A stretch of 64,000 nucleotides of DNA from an uncultured Oscillospiraceae bacterium (GTDB taxonomy: Bacteria; Bacillota; Clostridia; Oscillospirales; Oscillospiraceae), in assembly GCA_934591815.1 (NCBI GenBank), contig CAKTPV010000002.1, positions 62,001 to 126,000 on the forward strand. The letters are read 5' to 3'. Made by a program: the position numbers and the translations under genes. Shown here piece after piece: positions 27,665 through 38,047 of this stretch (position 1 is the stretch's first letter; each line of letters opens with the position of its first letter). The notes beneath the pieces were generated by a model. It did no database searches, had not been told where the DNA came from, and was given only the letters and a program-made list of their open reading frames with translations.

Positions 27665-29868
27665 GCCATTCCCTCCTTCAAGCGGCGGCGCAGGCCGCTG
27701 TATCGTCTTTGCTGACGGTCGTTGGCCGCCATTTTCACCGGCGTCCCGTCGTCGCCCACCAGCACCAGCAGCCGTCTGGCACGGGTGATAGCGGTATACA
27801 GCACGCCACGCACCATCAGGGACGGCGCGGCGGGCGCGGACACCAGCACCACCGCCGGATACTCGCTGCCCTGCGATTTATGTACCGTCATGGCGTAGGC
27901 CATGTCCAGCTCCGCCAGCAGGTCGGCGGTATAGACGGCGGTACGGTCGTCGAACCGGATGGTCAGCAGCTCCCCGGCGGGGTCGATGTCCTCGATGATG
28001 CCAACGTCGCCGTTGAAGATGCCGCTGCCCACGGTGCCGTCGTCCTTCGTCCACAGCACATCGTAGTTGTTTTTTGTCTGCATGATCCGGTCACCCATGC
28101 GGAAGACCATGTCGCCCCACTGCTTCTGCCGCTTGCTCCGCGCCGGCGGGTTCAGCGCCGCCTGCAAGGCCCGGTTCAGGTTCACCGTGCCGCACTCGCC
28201 CCGGCGGGTAGCGGATAGCACCTGGATCTGCCCCGGCTCCACGCCCATGCTCTTGGGCAGGCGGTCGCGGCACAGCTCCACCACCGTCTGTACCAGACGG
28301 TCCGGCGAACGGCGGCACAGGAAGAAGAAGTCCCCCTGATTGCTGTCAAGGCACGGCGGCTGCCCCACGTTGACGCTGTGGGCGTTGCGGATGATGGCGG
28401 ACTGCTCCGCCTGCCGGAACACCTGCGTCAGCGACACGGCGGGGATCACGCCGCTGCGCAGCATATCCCCCAGCACGTTGCCCGCGCCCACGGAGGGCAG
28501 CTGGTCGGGGTCGCCCACCATCACCAGACGGCAAGAGGGCCGCAGCGCCTCCAGCAGCGCCCGCATCAGCTCCAGATCCACCATGCTCATCTCATCTACA
28601 ATGACGGCGTGGGCCTCCAGCGGGTCCTTGGCGTCCTTTTTGAAGGTCACCTGCCCCGTCAGGTCGTTGAAGCTCATGCCAAGACACCGGTGGATGGTCT
28701 GGGCCTCCCGGCCCGTCACCTCCCCCAGCCGCTTGGCGGCCCGCCCCGTAGGAGCCAGCAGCAGCACATCCAGTCCCATCCGCTCATACAGGGTCACGAT
28801 GCCCCGCAGGGATGTGGTCTTGCCGGTACCCGGCCCGCCGGTGAGCAGCAGCACGCCGCTGTCCGCCGCCAGCGCCACCGCCTGCCGCTGCAAGGGCGCA
28901 TAGGATACGCCCTGCGCCTGCTCGATGTCCGCGATGGTCTTTTCCACGCGGGCCAGCCGCTCCACCGGCGTTTTCACCAGGGACACCAGCCGCTCCGCCA
29001 CATATGTCTCCGCCTGATACATGCGGGGCAGATAGCAGCCCATCACGTTGGCGATGGGCTTTTCCACCACGCCAAACCGCTCGATGAGCTTGTCCAGCGC
29101 CAGCTCCACCGCGTCGGTCTCCACGCCGATGAGCTGCGCCGCCGCCTGTATCAGCTTCTCCCGTGGCAGGAACACATGGCCGTTGTGGAGGTTGTGGCTC
29201 AGCTCGTACAGCACGGCGGCCTCCAGCCGGCAGGGGTCGTCGCCGCCGAAGCCCATGCTCAGGGCAATGGCGTCGGTGACGGCAAAATCCACGCCGTACT
29301 GTTCCCGGCTCAGGAGGTAGGGGTCGTCCCGCAGCGCCTGCATGGCGCCGTCGCCGTAGGTGCGCTGCACCGCCATGGCCAGATGCACCGGCAGCTCGTA
29401 CCGTGCCAGAAACTCCATGACCTGCCGCAGGCCCGTCAGCGCCCGGAAGGCGGCGGACAGCTCCATGGCGCGCTTGGCGGTGATGCCTTTCAGGGTCTGG
29501 AGACGCTCCGGCTCCTCCTCAATGACCCGGAGGGTGTCCATGCCGAACCGCTCCACCAGCCGCTCCGCCGTGGCAGGCCCCACGCCCTTGAGGATGCCGC
29601 TGCCCAGATAGGCGGCCATGTCCGCCTCATCCCGGGGCAGGCGGCGCTCCACGCTCTCCGCCGTCAGCTGCGGGCCATAGGACGGATGCTCCACCCACAC
29701 GCCGGTGACGGTCATGCCCTCTCCGGCGGCGGCACAGGGGATGCAGCCCACCACCGTTACCGGCTCCTCCTGTCCGTCCACCGCCAGAGACAGCACCGTA
29801 TAGCCGTTTTCCTCGTTCTGGAAGATCACCGACTGTACGGTACCCTCCACGGTGCAGCGTTCGCCCAT
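27661..29868 (-). CDS. recD2: RecD2-type SF1 DNA helicase
   Basis: ATP-dependent 5'-3' helicase of the RecD2 (YrrC) family that works without RecBC in repair and replication. It has an N-terminal OB-like domain (1-75), tandem helix-hairpin-helix segments (about 85-135, SGILKGVGPATAERLVERFG), Walker A TGGPGTGKTT (343-352), VDEMSMVD (motif II), motif III GDPDQLPSVGAG, an SH3-like region and motif VI AITRARRLLVLVG. 735 aa. AGGAG precedes ATG 29868, 5 bp after the small upstream gene. Confidence 0.94.
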   Translation of the reverse strand: MGERCTVEGTVQSVIFQNEENGYTVLSLAVDGQEEPVTVVGCIPCAAAGEGMTVTGVWVEHPSYGPQLTAESVERRLPRDEADMAAYLGSGILKGVGPATAERLVERFGMDTLRVIEEEPERLQTLKGITAKRAMELSAAFRALTGLRQVMEFLARYELPVHLAMAVQRTYGDGAMQALRDDPYLLSREQYGVDFAVTDAIALSMGFGGDDPCRLEAAVLYELSHNLHNGHVFLPREKLIQAAAQLIGVETDAVELALDKLIERFGVVEKPIANVMGCYLPRMYQAETYVAERLVSLVKTPVERLARVEKTIADIEQAQGVSYAPLQRQAVALAADSGVLLLTGGPGTGKTTSLRGIVTLYERMGLDVLLLAPTGRAAKRLGEVTGREAQTIHRCLGMSFNDLTGQVTFKKDAKDPLEAHAVIVDEMSMVDLELMRALLEALRPSCRLVMVGDPDQLPSVGAGNVLGDMLRSGVIPAVSLTQVFRQAEQSAIIRNAHSVNVGQPPCLDSNQGDFFFLCRRSPDRLVQTVVELCRDRLPKSMGVEPGQIQVLSATRRGECGTVNLNRALQAALNPPARSKRQKQWGDMVFRMGDRIMQTKNNYDVLWTKDDGTVGSGIFNGDVGIIEDIDPAGELLTIRFDDRTAVYTADLLAELDMAYAMTVHKSQGSEYPAVVLVSAPAAPSLMVRGVLYTAITRARRLLVLVGDDGTPVKMAANDRQQRRYSGLRRRLKEGMA

Positions 29869-29873
29869 AGTTC

Positions 29874-30206
29874 CTACTCCTCCTGCTCGTTTTCTTTCGT
29901 ATACATCGCCGCCAGCTGCGGCGGCGTTACCAGCGTCCCGCCGTATCGGGCGAGCAGCAGCTCCGCCCGCTGCCGCCCCATCTCGTCCAAGCCGCTGTCC
30001 ACCAGTATCACCGGCAGCGGGCGCTCCCGCGCCAGCTCGCGCAGCGTCATGTCCAGCTGCTCCGCGCCGCCGGACGCCTCCACCAGATAGGACGCCTCCG
30101 GCGGACGCGCCCGCCAGCGGAACAGCGCCTCCGCCAGCAGCCAGAGGATCGCCGTCAGTCCCACGGCTGCCAGCCCCGCCAGCACGCCGTCCTGCCAGAT
30201 CTCCAT
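29874..30206 (-). CDS. Hypothetical membrane-anchored protein
   Basis: Not recognised. 110 aa from ATG 30206, which has GGGGGTG upstream. One N-terminal membrane helix (about 8-28, LAGLAAVGLTAILWLLAEAL) is followed by a soluble part of about 80 residues with a beta/alpha pattern (LPVILVDSGLDEMGRQRAE, LLLARYGGTLVTPPQL). It lies between uvrA and recD2 with a 44-bp gap before it and 5 bp after, so it is co-transcribed with repair genes. It may be only a lineage-specific operon passenger. Confidence 0.7.
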   Translation of the reverse strand: MEIWQDGVLAGLAAVGLTAILWLLAEALFRWRARPPEASYLVEASGGAEQLDMTLRELARERPLPVILVDSGLDEMGRQRAELLLARYGGTLVTPPQLAAMYTKENEQEE

Positions 30207-30250
30207 GCCGTCACCCCCTGCCACAGTCTATGCCGCAGCGGGCGCAGGCG

Positions 30251-33076
30251 TTATGTCAGATACTTTTTCAGGTACTGTCCCGTATAGGACGCCGTCACCT
30301 CGGCCACCTGCTCCGGTGTGCCGCAGGCCACCACCGTACCGCCGCCGCTGCCGCCCTCGGGCCCCAGATCGACGATATAGTCGGCGCACTTGATGACGTC
30401 CAGATTATGTTCGATGACCAGCACCGTGTTGCCCGCGTCCACCAGCCGCTGCAAAACATCCAGCAGCTTGCGCACATCGTCGGCGTGAAGGCCGGTGGTG
30501 GGCTCGTCCAAAATATAGATGGTGCGCCCCGTGGCGCGGCGGCTCAGCTCCGTGGCCAGCTTGACCCGCTGGGCCTCGCCGCCGGACAGGGTGGTGGAGG
30601 GCTGTCCCAGCTTCACATAGCCCAGTCCCACGTCGCACAGCGTCTGCAATTTCTCGTAGATCTTCGGCACGGCGGAGAAGAAGTCCAGCGCCTCCCGCGC
30701 CGTCATGTCCAGCACCTCGGCGATGTTCTTCCCCTTGTACCGCACCTCCAGCGTTTCCCGGTTATAGCGCTTGCCGTGACACACCTCGCAGGGGACATAC
30801 ACGTCCGCCAGAAAGTGCATCTCGATCTTCAGCATCCCGTCGCCGCCGCAGGCCTCGCACCGGCCGCCCCGGGTGTTGAAGGAGAACCGTCCCGGCCCGT
30901 AGCCCCGGGCCTTGGCATCCTGCGTGGACGCAAACAGGTCGCGGATCAGGTTGAACAGGTTGGTATAGGTGGCAGGGTTGGAGCGGGGCGTCCGCCCGAT
31001 GGGGCTCTGGTCGATGGCGATGACCTTGTCCAGATGCTCCATACCCTCGATGCGGTCGTGCTTGCCGGGGCGGGCCTTCATGCGGTTCAGCTCCACCCCC
31101 AGCTTCTTGTACAGCACCTCGTTGACCAGCGAGCTTTTGCCGCTGCCGCTGACGCCGGTGACGCAGATGAACGTCCCCAGCGGAAACGTCACGTCGATGT
31201 CTTTCAGGTTGTTCTCCCGCGCGCCCCGCACCGTCAGGTATTTGCCGTTGCCCGCCCGCCGGTGTGCCGGCAGCTCGATGCGCTTTTTGCCGCTGAGGTA
31301 CTGCCCCGTCAGGCTGTTTGGGTCGGCCATCACCTGCGCCGGCGTACCGGCGGACACCACCTGCCCGCCCAGCTCTCCGGCGCCGGGACCGATGTCGATG
31401 AGCCAGTCGGCGGCGCGCATGGTGTCCTCATCGTGCTCCACCACGATCAGGGTGTTGCCCAGATCCCGGAGACGGCACAGCGTGGCCAGCAGCTTGTCGT
31501 TGTCCCGCTGATGCAGGCCGATGGACGGCTCATCCAGAATATACAGCACACCCATCAGGCTGCTGCCGATCTGGGTGGCAAGGCGGATGCGCTGGCTCTC
31601 GCCGCCGGACAGGGTACCGGATGCGCGGGACAGGGTGAGATAGCTCAGTCCCACGGACTGCAAAAAACCCAGCCGCGCCCGAATCTCCTTGAGTATCTGG
31701 GCGGCGATGAGCTGCTGGTTGCCCGTCAGCTCCAGACCGTTGAAGAAGGGCAGCGCCTCGTCCACCGGCAGCTCCGTGGCCTCGAAGATGGACAGGCCGC
31801 CCACTGTCACCGCCAGCGCCTCCGGCCGCAGACGGCGGCCCTTGCAGGCGGGGCAGGGACACTGGGACAGATACTCCTCGATCTCCTTTTTGCTGGCGTC
31901 GCTCTGGGTCTCGTTATACCGCCGCTCCAGGTTGTGGCAGATGCCCTCAAACGCCTGATGCAGCACGCCCTTGCCCCGGGGCTGGTCGTAGTGCAGCTCC
32001 AGCTTCTCCCCGCCGGTGCCGTAGAGGATGACCTGCTTCACCGCGTCGCTCAGCTCGCTGTACGGCTGGCGCAGGGAAAACTGATACTTCTTGCTCAGCG
32101 CCTCGAAATACATCCGGCTCACGCCGTCGGAACGGATGGACGCCCAGCCGGGGGCTGTGATGGCGCCGTCCAGAATGGACTTGCTCTCGTCCGGAACGAT
32201 GAGGGTGGGGTCGGCCTTCAGCTGTACCCCCAGTCCCGTACAGGTGGGACACGCGCCGAAGGGACTGTTGAAGGAGAACAGCCGGGGCGTCAGCTCCTCG
32301 ATGGAGAGGCCGCAGTCCTCGCAGGCGTAGTTCTGGGAGAAGGTGATATCCTGCTCCTCCCGGAGCAGGTTCACCGTCACCAGCCCGCCGGTCAGGCTGG
32401 ACGCCGTCTCCACGGAGTCCGTCAGGCGCTGGCCGATATCGGGCCGGACGATGAGCCGGTCCACCACGATGTCGATATGGTGCTTCAGGTTCTTCTCCAG
32501 CGGGATATCCTCCGACAGCTCGTACAGATTCCCGTCCACCCGCACCCGGACGTAGCCGCTGCGGCGGGCATCCTCCAACACCTTGGCGTGCTCGCCCTTG
32601 CGCCCCCGCACCACCGGCGCCATCACCTGAATACGGGTGCCCTCCGGCAGGGCCATGATCTGGTCGATGATCTGATCCACCGTCTGCTGGCGGATCTCCC
32701 TGCCGCACTTGGGGCAGTGGGGCACGCCCACCCGCGCCCACAACAGGCGCAGATAGTCATAGATCTCCGTCACCGTGCCCACGGTGGAGCGGGGGTTCTT
32801 GCTGGTGGTCTTCTGGTCGATGGAGATGGCCGGGGAAAGGCCGTCGATATAGTCCACATCCGGCTTGTCCATCTGCCCCAGAAACATACGGGCGTAGGAG
32901 CTGAGGCTCTCCACATACCGGCGCTGTCCCTCGGCGTAGATGGTGTCAAACGCCAGCGAGCTTTTGCCGCTGCCGCTGAGCCCCGTCAGCACCACCAGCT
33001 TATCCCGGGGGATAGTAACGTCAATATTCTTCAGGTTGTTCTCCCGTGCGCCCTTGATGAAAATTTCCTTCTGCAT
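30251..33076 (-). CDS. uvrA: Excinuclease ABC subunit A
   Basis: Damage-recognition ATPase of nucleotide excision repair. Two ABC ATPase modules carry Walker [14 protein letters not shown] and [12 protein letters not shown], with two signatures ([12 protein letters not shown] and [12 protein letters not shown]). Zinc modules have [15 protein letters not shown] and CEACGGDGM. 941 aa is full length. It sits in the same leftward run as uvrB and radC, 11 bp after ybaK. No SOS-type operator is evident at its start. Confidence 0.97.
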   Translation of the reverse strand: MQKEIFIKGARENNLKNIDVTIPRDKLVVLTGLSGSGKSSLAFDTIYAEGQRRYVESLSSYARMFLGQMDKPDVDYIDGLSPAISIDQKTTSKNPRSTVGTVTEIYDYLRLLWARVGVPHCPKCGREIRQQTVDQIIDQIMALPEGTRIQVMAPVVRGRKGEHAKVLEDARRSGYVRVRVDGNLYELSEDIPLEKNLKHHIDIVVDRLIVRPDIGQRLTDSVETASSLTGGLVTVNLLREEQDITFSQNYACEDCGLSIEELTPRLFSFNSPFGACPTCTGLGVQLKADPTLIVPDESKSILDGAITAPGWASIRSDGVSRMYFEALSKKYQFSLRQPYSELSDAVKQVILYGTGGEKLELHYDQPRGKGVLHQAFEGICHNLERRYNETQSDASKKEIEEYLSQCPCPACKGRRLRPEALAVTVGGLSIFEATELPVDEALPFFNGLELTGNQQLIAAQILKEIRARLGFLQSVGLSYLTLSRASGTLSGGESQRIRLATQIGSSLMGVLYILDEPSIGLHQRDNDKLLATLCRLRDLGNTLIVVEHDEDTMRAADWLIDIGPGAGELGGQVVSAGTPAQVMADPNSLTGQYLSGKKRIELPAHRRAGNGKYLTVRGARENNLKDIDVTFPLGTFICVTGVSGSGKSSLVNEVLYKKLGVELNRMKARPGKHDRIEGMEHLDKVIAIDQSPIGRTPRSNPATYTNLFNLIRDLFASTQDAKARGYGPGRFSFNTRGGRCEACGGDGMLKIEMHFLADVYVPCEVCHGKRYNRETLEVRYKGKNIAEVLDMTAREALDFFSAVPKIYEKLQTLCDVGLGYVKLGQPSTTLSGGEAQRVKLATELSRRATGRTIYILDEPTTGLHADDVRKLLDVLQRLVDAGNTVLVIEHNLDVIKCADYIVDLGPEGGSGGGTVVACGTPEQVAEVTASYTGQYLKKYLT

Positions 33077-33087
33077 GGTATTCCTCT

Positions 33088-33570
33088 TTACACGATGATA
33101 TCCGCTGTTTTTGCCCGCAGCAGGGCGATGAGGTCACCGGGGCGGCACTCCACCTGCGCCCCGATCTTTCCCGCGCTGACGCAGACGGTGCCGTACTGCG
33201 CCGCCGTCTCGTGGAACACCGTGGGGAACTGCTTCTTCATCCCCACGGGGCTGCATCCGCCGTGGACGTACCCCGTCAGACCCAGCAGCTCCTTCTGGGG
33301 CAGCATGGCCACGGACTTCTCCCCCACGGCCTTGGCCGCCTTCTTCAAATCCAGGTTCTCCGCCACGGGGATGTCGAACACATAGTACCCGCCGGATGCG
33401 CCCTTTGTCACCAGCGTCTTGAACACCCGGGCCGGGTCCTGCCCCAGCACCGCCGCCACGGACACGCCGTCAATGGGGCCGTCCGGGTCGTAGGCATGGG
33501 CGGTGTAGGTGATCTTCTTCTGCTCCAGCGTCCGCATGACGTTGGTCTTTTCCTCTTTATGCTTTGCCAT
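33088..33570 (-). CDS. ybaK: YbaK/EbsC family Cys-tRNA(Pro) deacylase
   Basis: Trans-editing enzyme that hydrolyses mischarged Cys-tRNA(Pro). The YbaK fold shows [20 protein letters not shown], then the conserved [15 protein letters not shown] and [20 protein letters not shown] with the catalytic-lysine region. 160 aa from ATG 33570, which has GGAGG 8 nt upstream (the GTG at 33579 overlaps it). Part of the repair operon, 13 bp after traX and 11 bp before uvrA. Confidence 0.9.
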   Translation of the reverse strand: MAKHKEEKTNVMRTLEQKKITYTAHAYDPDGPIDGVSVAAVLGQDPARVFKTLVTKGASGGYYVFDIPVAENLDLKKAAKAVGEKSVAMLPQKELLGLTGYVHGGCSPVGMKKQFPTVFHETAAQYGTVCVSAGKIGAQVECRPGDLIALLRAKTADIIV

Positions 33571-33583
33571 GAAAGGCACCTCC

Positions 33584-34279
33584 TCAGAATACGTACCGTG
33601 CCAGTACGCTCAAAATCAGAATGTGGACGGGGTAGAAGGCGTAAAAGCCGTATTGCAGCGCCCTGCCGGAGAAACCCCGCTCCCCGTTGTACAGGGCGAT
33701 GGGGAGCATGGCCAGCATCGCCAGCAGCTGTCCCTGCCACGGCGAGCACAGCCAGCAGAACACGCCCAGTCCCACCAGCTGGATGATCAGCTTACCCTTG
33801 GTACGGCGGGTCATATAGAACAGCAGCACCAGCAGTACGCCAAATCCGCCGTAGTCCGTGTTCAGCCAATGAGCCAGCAGGAATCCCACGGCGATGGCGG
33901 CCTCCGCCGGCAGCCGCTGCCACAGCGCCGCCCCGGTCTGCGCCCAGTCCACCACCCAGCACACCAGCGCGCCCAGCAGCAGCGTCCACAGCACGTTCTG
34001 GTAGTCCATGGTGAACCACACGCCGCCGCACATCAGGTCGAACGCCGGCTCCGACAGCACGGCAAATACCAGAAGCCGCGCCGCGTACCGCTTTTTATCG
34101 CGGGTGTGGGCGCAGCCCTCCGCAATAAGGAAGCAGAAGATGGGGAACGCCAGCCGTCCCACGCACCGCATCCACAGGGCGTAGGGGAACAGCGTGGCGC
34201 CCATGTGGTCGATGAGCATGGTGGCCATGGCCAGCAGCTTCAGGTGCAGGCTATTGAGCGGCAGTGACTTTTCGTTCAT
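33584..34279 (-). CDS. TraX family membrane protein
   Basis: Polytopic membrane protein of the TraX family, named for F-pilin N-acetylation but mostly of unknown role in Firmicutes chromosomes. The N-terminal LKLLAMATMLIDHMGATLFP motif with the conserved Asp-His pair is diagnostic. About seven to eight hydrophobic segments follow, and GFYAFYPVHILIL sits near the end. 231 aa from ATG 34279 behind GGGAGG. Embedded between uvrB (76 bp upstream) and ybaK; no conjugation genes are near. Confidence 0.85.
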   Translation of the reverse strand: MNEKSLPLNSLHLKLLAMATMLIDHMGATLFPYALWMRCVGRLAFPIFCFLIAEGCAHTRDKKRYAARLLVFAVLSEPAFDLMCGGVWFTMDYQNVLWTLLLGALVCWVVDWAQTGAALWQRLPAEAAIAVGFLLAHWLNTDYGGFGVLLVLLFYMTRRTKGKLIIQLVGLGVFCWLCSPWQGQLLAMLAMLPIALYNGERGFSGRALQYGFYAFYPVHILILSVLARYVF

Positions 34280-34355
34280 ATTTTTCCTCCCGCGGCGGCG
34301 CACAGCCGATGGCGCTGCCGTCCGATACAGGGCTTACGCCTGTTCGGTCTGCTCT

Positions 34356-36320
34356 TTATTTCTGCCCCCGCAGCTCGATGATCTGATCCCGCAGCAGCGC
34401 GGCGTACTCAAACTCCAGCATACGGCTGGCCTCCTTCATCTCTTTCTCCAACCGGGCGATGGTCTCCGCCCGCTCCCGGTCGCTGAGCTTCTTCTTCGAC
34501 AGCTTGGAGGCGTCCTCCGCGCTGTGGCTGATCTCCACCATCTCCCGTACGCTCTTGCGGATGGTGCGGGGCACGATGTCATGGGCGCGGTTGAAGTCAT
34601 CCTGCAATTTCCGGCGGCGCTCCGTCTCGTCCATGGCCGAGCGCATGGACGGCGTCACGGTGTCCGCGTAGAGGATCACCAGTCCCTCCGCATTGCGGGC
34701 GGCGCGGCCGATGGTCTGGATCAGGCTGGTCTCGCTGCGGAGAAAGCCCTCCTTGTCCGCGTCCAGTATGGCTACCAGCGACACCTCCGGCAGGTCCAGT
34801 CCCTCCCGGAGCAGGTTGATGCCCACCAGCACGTCGAACTCGCCCAGCCGCAGGTCGCGGATGATCTCCATCCGCTCCAGCGCCGACACGTCGGCGTGCA
34901 TATACCGTACCTTGATGCCAAGCCCGCGGAGGTGGGCGGTGAGATCCTCCGCCATCCGTTTGGTCAGCGTGGTCACCAGCACCCGCTCGTTCTTTTTCTC
35001 CCGGATATGGATCTCCGACACCAGATCGTCGATCTGACCGGTGATGGGGCGTACCTCCACCCGGGGATCCAGCAGGCCCGTGGGGCGGATGACCTGCTCC
35101 ACCACCTGATCGGCGTACTCCTTTTCAAACTCCCCCGGCGTGGCGGAGACGTACACCGCCTGATGGAACCGCTCCTCGAACTCCTCAAACTTCAAGGGGC
35201 GGTTATCAAAGGCGCAGGGCAGGCGGAAGCCATACTCCACCAGACTCTGCTTGCGGGCGTGGTCGCCGTTGTACATAGCCCGCACCTGAGGCAGCGTCAC
35301 ATGGCTCTCATCCACGAACAGCACGAAGTCGTCGGGGAAGAAATCCAGCAGCGTCATGGGCGGCGACCCCGCCGGACGCTGGGAGATGATCCGTGAATAG
35401 TTTTCGATGCCGGAGCAATACCCCAGCTCCCGCATCATCTCCACGTCGTAGCGGGTGCGCTGGTCGATGCGCTGGGCCTCGATGAGCTTGCCCTGCGCCT
35501 CGAACAGGGCCTTCTGCTGTGCCAGCTCCCGCTCGATCTCCTCCGCCGCACGCTCCAGCTTGTCCTTGGGCGTGACGTAGTGGCTGGCGGGGTACACCGC
35601 GATATGCTGCAAGGTCCGGAGGGCTGCGCCGGTAACGGGGTGGAACTCGGTGATGCGCTCGATCTCGTCCCCGAAGAACTCCACCCGGACGGCGCGATCC
35701 TTGTAATAGGCGGGGTACAGCTCCACCGTGTCGCCCCGCACCCGGAACATATTCCGCTGGAACGCCACATCGTTCCGCTCGTACCGATCCTCCACCAGAC
35801 GCCGCAGCAGCTCGTCCCGGTCCATGGTCATGCCCACGCGAAGGGAGATCATCATCCGGGCGAAGTCGTCCGGCTCGCCCAGACCGTAGATGCAGCTCAC
35901 GGAGGACACCACGATCACATCCCGCCGCTCCAGCAGCGCGCAGGTGGCGCTGAGCCGCAGGCGGTCGATCTCCTCGTTGGTGGAGGCGTCCTTCTCGATG
36001 TAGGTATCCGTGTGGGGGATATACGCCTCCGGCTGGTAGTAGTCGTAGTAGGACACGAAATACTCCACGGCGTTGTGAGGGAAAAACTCCCGGAACTCCT
36101 CGCACAGCTGGGCGGCCAGCGTCTTGTTGTGGGCCAGCACCAGCGTAGGGCGGTTCACCTTTTCGATGACCTTTGCCATGGTGTAGGTCTTGCCGGAGCC
36201 GGTGACGCCCTTGAGCACCTGCTCCCGCAGGCCGTTTTCCAGCCCCTGCGCCAGCTTTTCGATGGCCTGCGGCTGGTCGCCGGCGGGGCTGTACTCCGAA
36301 ACAACTTTGAAATCAGGCAT
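34356..36320 (-). CDS. uvrB: Excinuclease ABC subunit B
   Basis: Helicase-like damage verifier that loads UvrC. Walker A GVTGSGKT (38-45), the beta-hairpin [25 protein letters not shown] (motif II), helicase motif [11 protein letters not shown] and the C-terminal UVR motif ([20 protein letters not shown]) are present. 654 aa is normal. 11 bp after radC. Unusually, uvrB and uvrA are separated by traX and ybaK. Confidence 0.97.
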   Translation of the reverse strand: MPDFKVVSEYSPAGDQPQAIEKLAQGLENGLREQVLKGVTGSGKTYTMAKVIEKVNRPTLVLAHNKTLAAQLCEEFREFFPHNAVEYFVSYYDYYQPEAYIPHTDTYIEKDASTNEEIDRLRLSATCALLERRDVIVVSSVSCIYGLGEPDDFARMMISLRVGMTMDRDELLRRLVEDRYERNDVAFQRNMFRVRGDTVELYPAYYKDRAVRVEFFGDEIERITEFHPVTGAALRTLQHIAVYPASHYVTPKDKLERAAEEIERELAQQKALFEAQGKLIEAQRIDQRTRYDVEMMRELGYCSGIENYSRIISQRPAGSPPMTLLDFFPDDFVLFVDESHVTLPQVRAMYNGDHARKQSLVEYGFRLPCAFDNRPLKFEEFEERFHQAVYVSATPGEFEKEYADQVVEQVIRPTGLLDPRVEVRPITGQIDDLVSEIHIREKKNERVLVTTLTKRMAEDLTAHLRGLGIKVRYMHADVSALERMEIIRDLRLGEFDVLVGINLLREGLDLPEVSLVAILDADKEGFLRSETSLIQTIGRAARNAEGLVILYADTVTPSMRSAMDETERRRKLQDDFNRAHDIVPRTIRKSVREMVEISHSAEDASKLSKKKLSDRERAETIARLEKEMKEASRMLEFEYAALLRDQIIELRGQK

Positions 36321-36331
36321 AGCGCCCTCCC

Positions 36332-37006
36332 TTATCTCTGCAAAAATCCGCTCTCCGCCATGGAGACGTAGTCGTCGTCCGCCACGATGATGTGGTCGGC
36401 CAGCCGGATGCCCAGCGGTGCCAGTGCCTCCTGTATCCGCTGGGTCACCAGTACGTCGGCATCGGAGGGCAGCGCCACACCGCTGGGGTGGTTATGGGCC
36501 AGAATGATGGTGCTGGCCCCGGCGTACAGGGCGTTCTCCACCACCTGCCGCACATGGACGGCGGAGGCGGACACCGTCCCCTTGGCGATACACCGGCAGG
36601 TCAGCAGCTTGCCCTTGCCGTCCAGACACACCTGATACAAAAGCTCCCGCTTCTGCCCCGTCAGCAGCTCCATGAAGTAGGCGCCGGTGCGGTCCGGCGA
36701 GTTGAGGATCTTCTCCGGCAGGCTGGTGATCCGCGCCCGCTGGCTGATATCCGCCATCAGATGCAGCAGCAGGGCGGCGTTCTTGCCCACGCCCTCCACC
36801 TGCTCCAGTTCCTCCGGCGATGCCTGCAGGACGCCCTGTAGTGAGCGGAACCGCTTCAACAGACGGTGGGCCGTCTCGTTGGTGTCCTGCCGCGGGATGG
36901 CGTAAAACAGCGCCAGCTCCAGCAGCTCATGGTCGGCCAGCGCGTCCGCGCCCACCTGACAGTAGCGCTCCTTTGCCCGCTGCCGATGCCCGTCGTGCAG
37001 TCCCAT
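36332..37006 (-). CDS. radC: RadC family JAB-domain protein
   Basis: JAMM/MPN-fold protein. The N-terminal helix-hairpin-helix region ([19 protein letters not shown]) precedes the metal-binding JAMM motif [14 protein letters not shown] near residues 171-184. 224 aa from ATG 37006 (the GTG at 37015 lies in the ribosome-binding site). Despite its name the role in repair is unproven. It opens the leftward operon radC-uvrB-traX-ybaK-uvrA-hyp-recD2-comFC behind a good promoter. Confidence 0.93.
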   Translation of the reverse strand: MGLHDGHRQRAKERYCQVGADALADHELLELALFYAIPRQDTNETAHRLLKRFRSLQGVLQASPEELEQVEGVGKNAALLLHLMADISQRARITSLPEKILNSPDRTGAYFMELLTGQKRELLYQVCLDGKGKLLTCRCIAKGTVSASAVHVRQVVENALYAGASTIILAHNHPSGVALPSDADVLVTQRIQEALAPLGIRLADHIIVADDDYVSMAESGFLQR

Positions 37007-37040
37007 TGCCTCCACCTCCGCTGTACTTCTTGAATAATAT

Positions 37041-37069
37041 AGTATACCACGATATGCCGCCTGTCACAA
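37041..37069 (-). promoter_or_regulatory. Sigma-A promoter of the radC-uvrB repair operon
   Basis: Leftward TTGTGA (37069-37064), 17-nt spacer, TATACT (37046-37041). Confidence 0.7.
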
Positions 37070-37132
37070 GCGGTTTTTCCGCCGGATATCCCGCTCTTTC
37101 GCCTGTATCCCGCCTGTTTTCTCCCCCGGACA

Positions 37133-37168
37133 GGAAAAACGGCGCGGCCCCGCAGGGCCGCGCCGTTT
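37133..37168 (-). terminator. Terminator of the TRIC-type channel gene
   Basis: 14-bp stem AAACGGCGCGGCCC / GGGCCGCGCCGTTT with a 4-nt loop, T-run on the minus strand, 10 bp after the stop. Confidence 0.88.
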
Positions 37169-37178
37169 CGTCTCGTAT

Positions 37179-37799
37179 TCAAGCCTTGGGAAAGCTCCAC
37201 CGGAGGGTGGCGGCGCAGATGCGTATCACCACCGTCACGCCGCAGCCCGCCAGCATCGCAAGTCCCATGCCCAGCGGCCACAGGGCGCGGCACACCGCCG
37301 CCCCCACCAGCGACGCGCAGGCGTATATGTGCTTGGTGAAGATGTAGGGCCGCTCCATGCAGCATACGTCCCGCAGCACGCCGCCGCCCACGCCGGTAAC
37401 CGTGCCCAGAAACAGCACCAGAAACCAGTTGGTGCCGTGTCCCGCCTGTATGGCGATGGCCGCACCGTGGGCGGAGAAGATACCCAGACCGATGGAGTCG
37501 GCCACCAGCAGCACCGCGTCCGCGTAGCGGTTGTGCATCTCCGTTTTTCGCCACCGCCAAATATAAAAGCAGAGCACCGAGACGGCGATGGCCACCAGCG
37601 CCTGTGTGGGATCCCGCAGTGCCGCCGGCGGCGTCTGCCCCAGCATCACGTCGCGCAGAATGCCGCCGCCTACCGCCGTGGTCATGCCCACCATGGCCAC
37701 GCCGAACAGATCCATCCCCTTGCGGATGCCCAGCGCCGCGCCGGAGATGGCGAAGGCCACCGCGCCGATCAATTCAAAATACAGCTGAAACGTTCCCAT
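37179..37799 (-). CDS. Trimeric intracellular cation (TRIC) channel-like membrane protein (UPF0126/YicG)
   Basis: Seven-helix membrane protein made of two homologous halves, each with a glycine-rich signature: AVGGGILRDVMLGQTPPAAL and GVGGGVLRDVCCMERPYIF. Bacterial relatives are TRIC-like cation (K+) channels, and some UPF0126 members are linked to glycine transport, so the substrate is open. 206 aa from ATG 37799 behind GGGAGG. The longer frame to 38027 lacks a start signal. It has its own promoter and terminator. Confidence 0.88.
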   Translation of the reverse strand: MGTFQLYFELIGAVAFAISGAALGIRKGMDLFGVAMVGMTTAVGGGILRDVMLGQTPPAALRDPTQALVAIAVSVLCFYIWRWRKTEMHNRYADAVLLVADSIGLGIFSAHGAAIAIQAGHGTNWFLVLFLGTVTGVGGGVLRDVCCMERPYIFTKHIYACASLVGAAVCRALWPLGMGLAMLAGCGVTVVIRICAATLRWSFPKA

Positions 37800-37820
37800 A
37801 TTACCCCTCCCGGCCTGCTC

Positions 37821-37849
37821 ACTATACACTGTACTGTCCGTTTCGGCAA
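37821..37849 (-). promoter_or_regulatory. Sigma-A promoter of the TRIC-type channel gene
   Basis: Leftward TTGCCG (37849-37844), 17-nt spacer, TATAGT (37826-37821), 22 bp before the start codon. Confidence 0.7.
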
Positions 37850-37906
37850 GAGGGTATTCCACAGCGCGGCACAGTCCGCGCCCCGCCGGCGGCCCCATCT
37901 CCACGC

Positions 37907-37937
37907 GAAAAAAGGCAGAGCCGAAGCCCTGCCTTTT
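37907..37937 (-). terminator. UUCG-tetraloop terminator not assignable to a protein gene
   Basis: Minus strand GGCAGGGC-TTCG-GCTCTGCC then TTTTTT: an 8-bp stem with one G-T pair. It lies upstream of the TRIC-gene promoter, between divergent genes. Confidence 0.85.
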
Positions 37938-38041
37938 TCCTTGGGAGATTTTGGGATTTGGGAGAGAAAAAGAAAGAATCATAGAAAAGTAGCATCTTGC
38001 TTTGCATCGGGTGGGACGCGGCGGCATCCCCGCCCTTTGTG
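37907..38041 (-). ncRNA. Candidate small RNA of about 135 nt between the TRIC-channel and LysR genes
   Basis: The region has a complete leftward transcription unit without a convincing gene: promoter 38076-38048, a 5' stretch able to pair GGGCGGGG with TCCCACCC, a C/T-rich single-stranded middle (about 37940-37985), and a UUCG-tetraloop terminator with a T-run at 37937-37907. An ATG at 38007 opens only a short frame with no ribosome-binding site, and it runs through the terminator. No known RNA family was recognised. Existence of the transcript is inferred. Confidence 0.5.
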
Positions 38042-38047
38042 ATTTTT

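Noticed and set aside
37974..38007. Short ORF (MQSKMLLFYDSFFFS...) in the candidate small RNA
   Set aside because: No ribosome-binding site precedes it and the frame runs through the terminator stem, so coding is unlikely.
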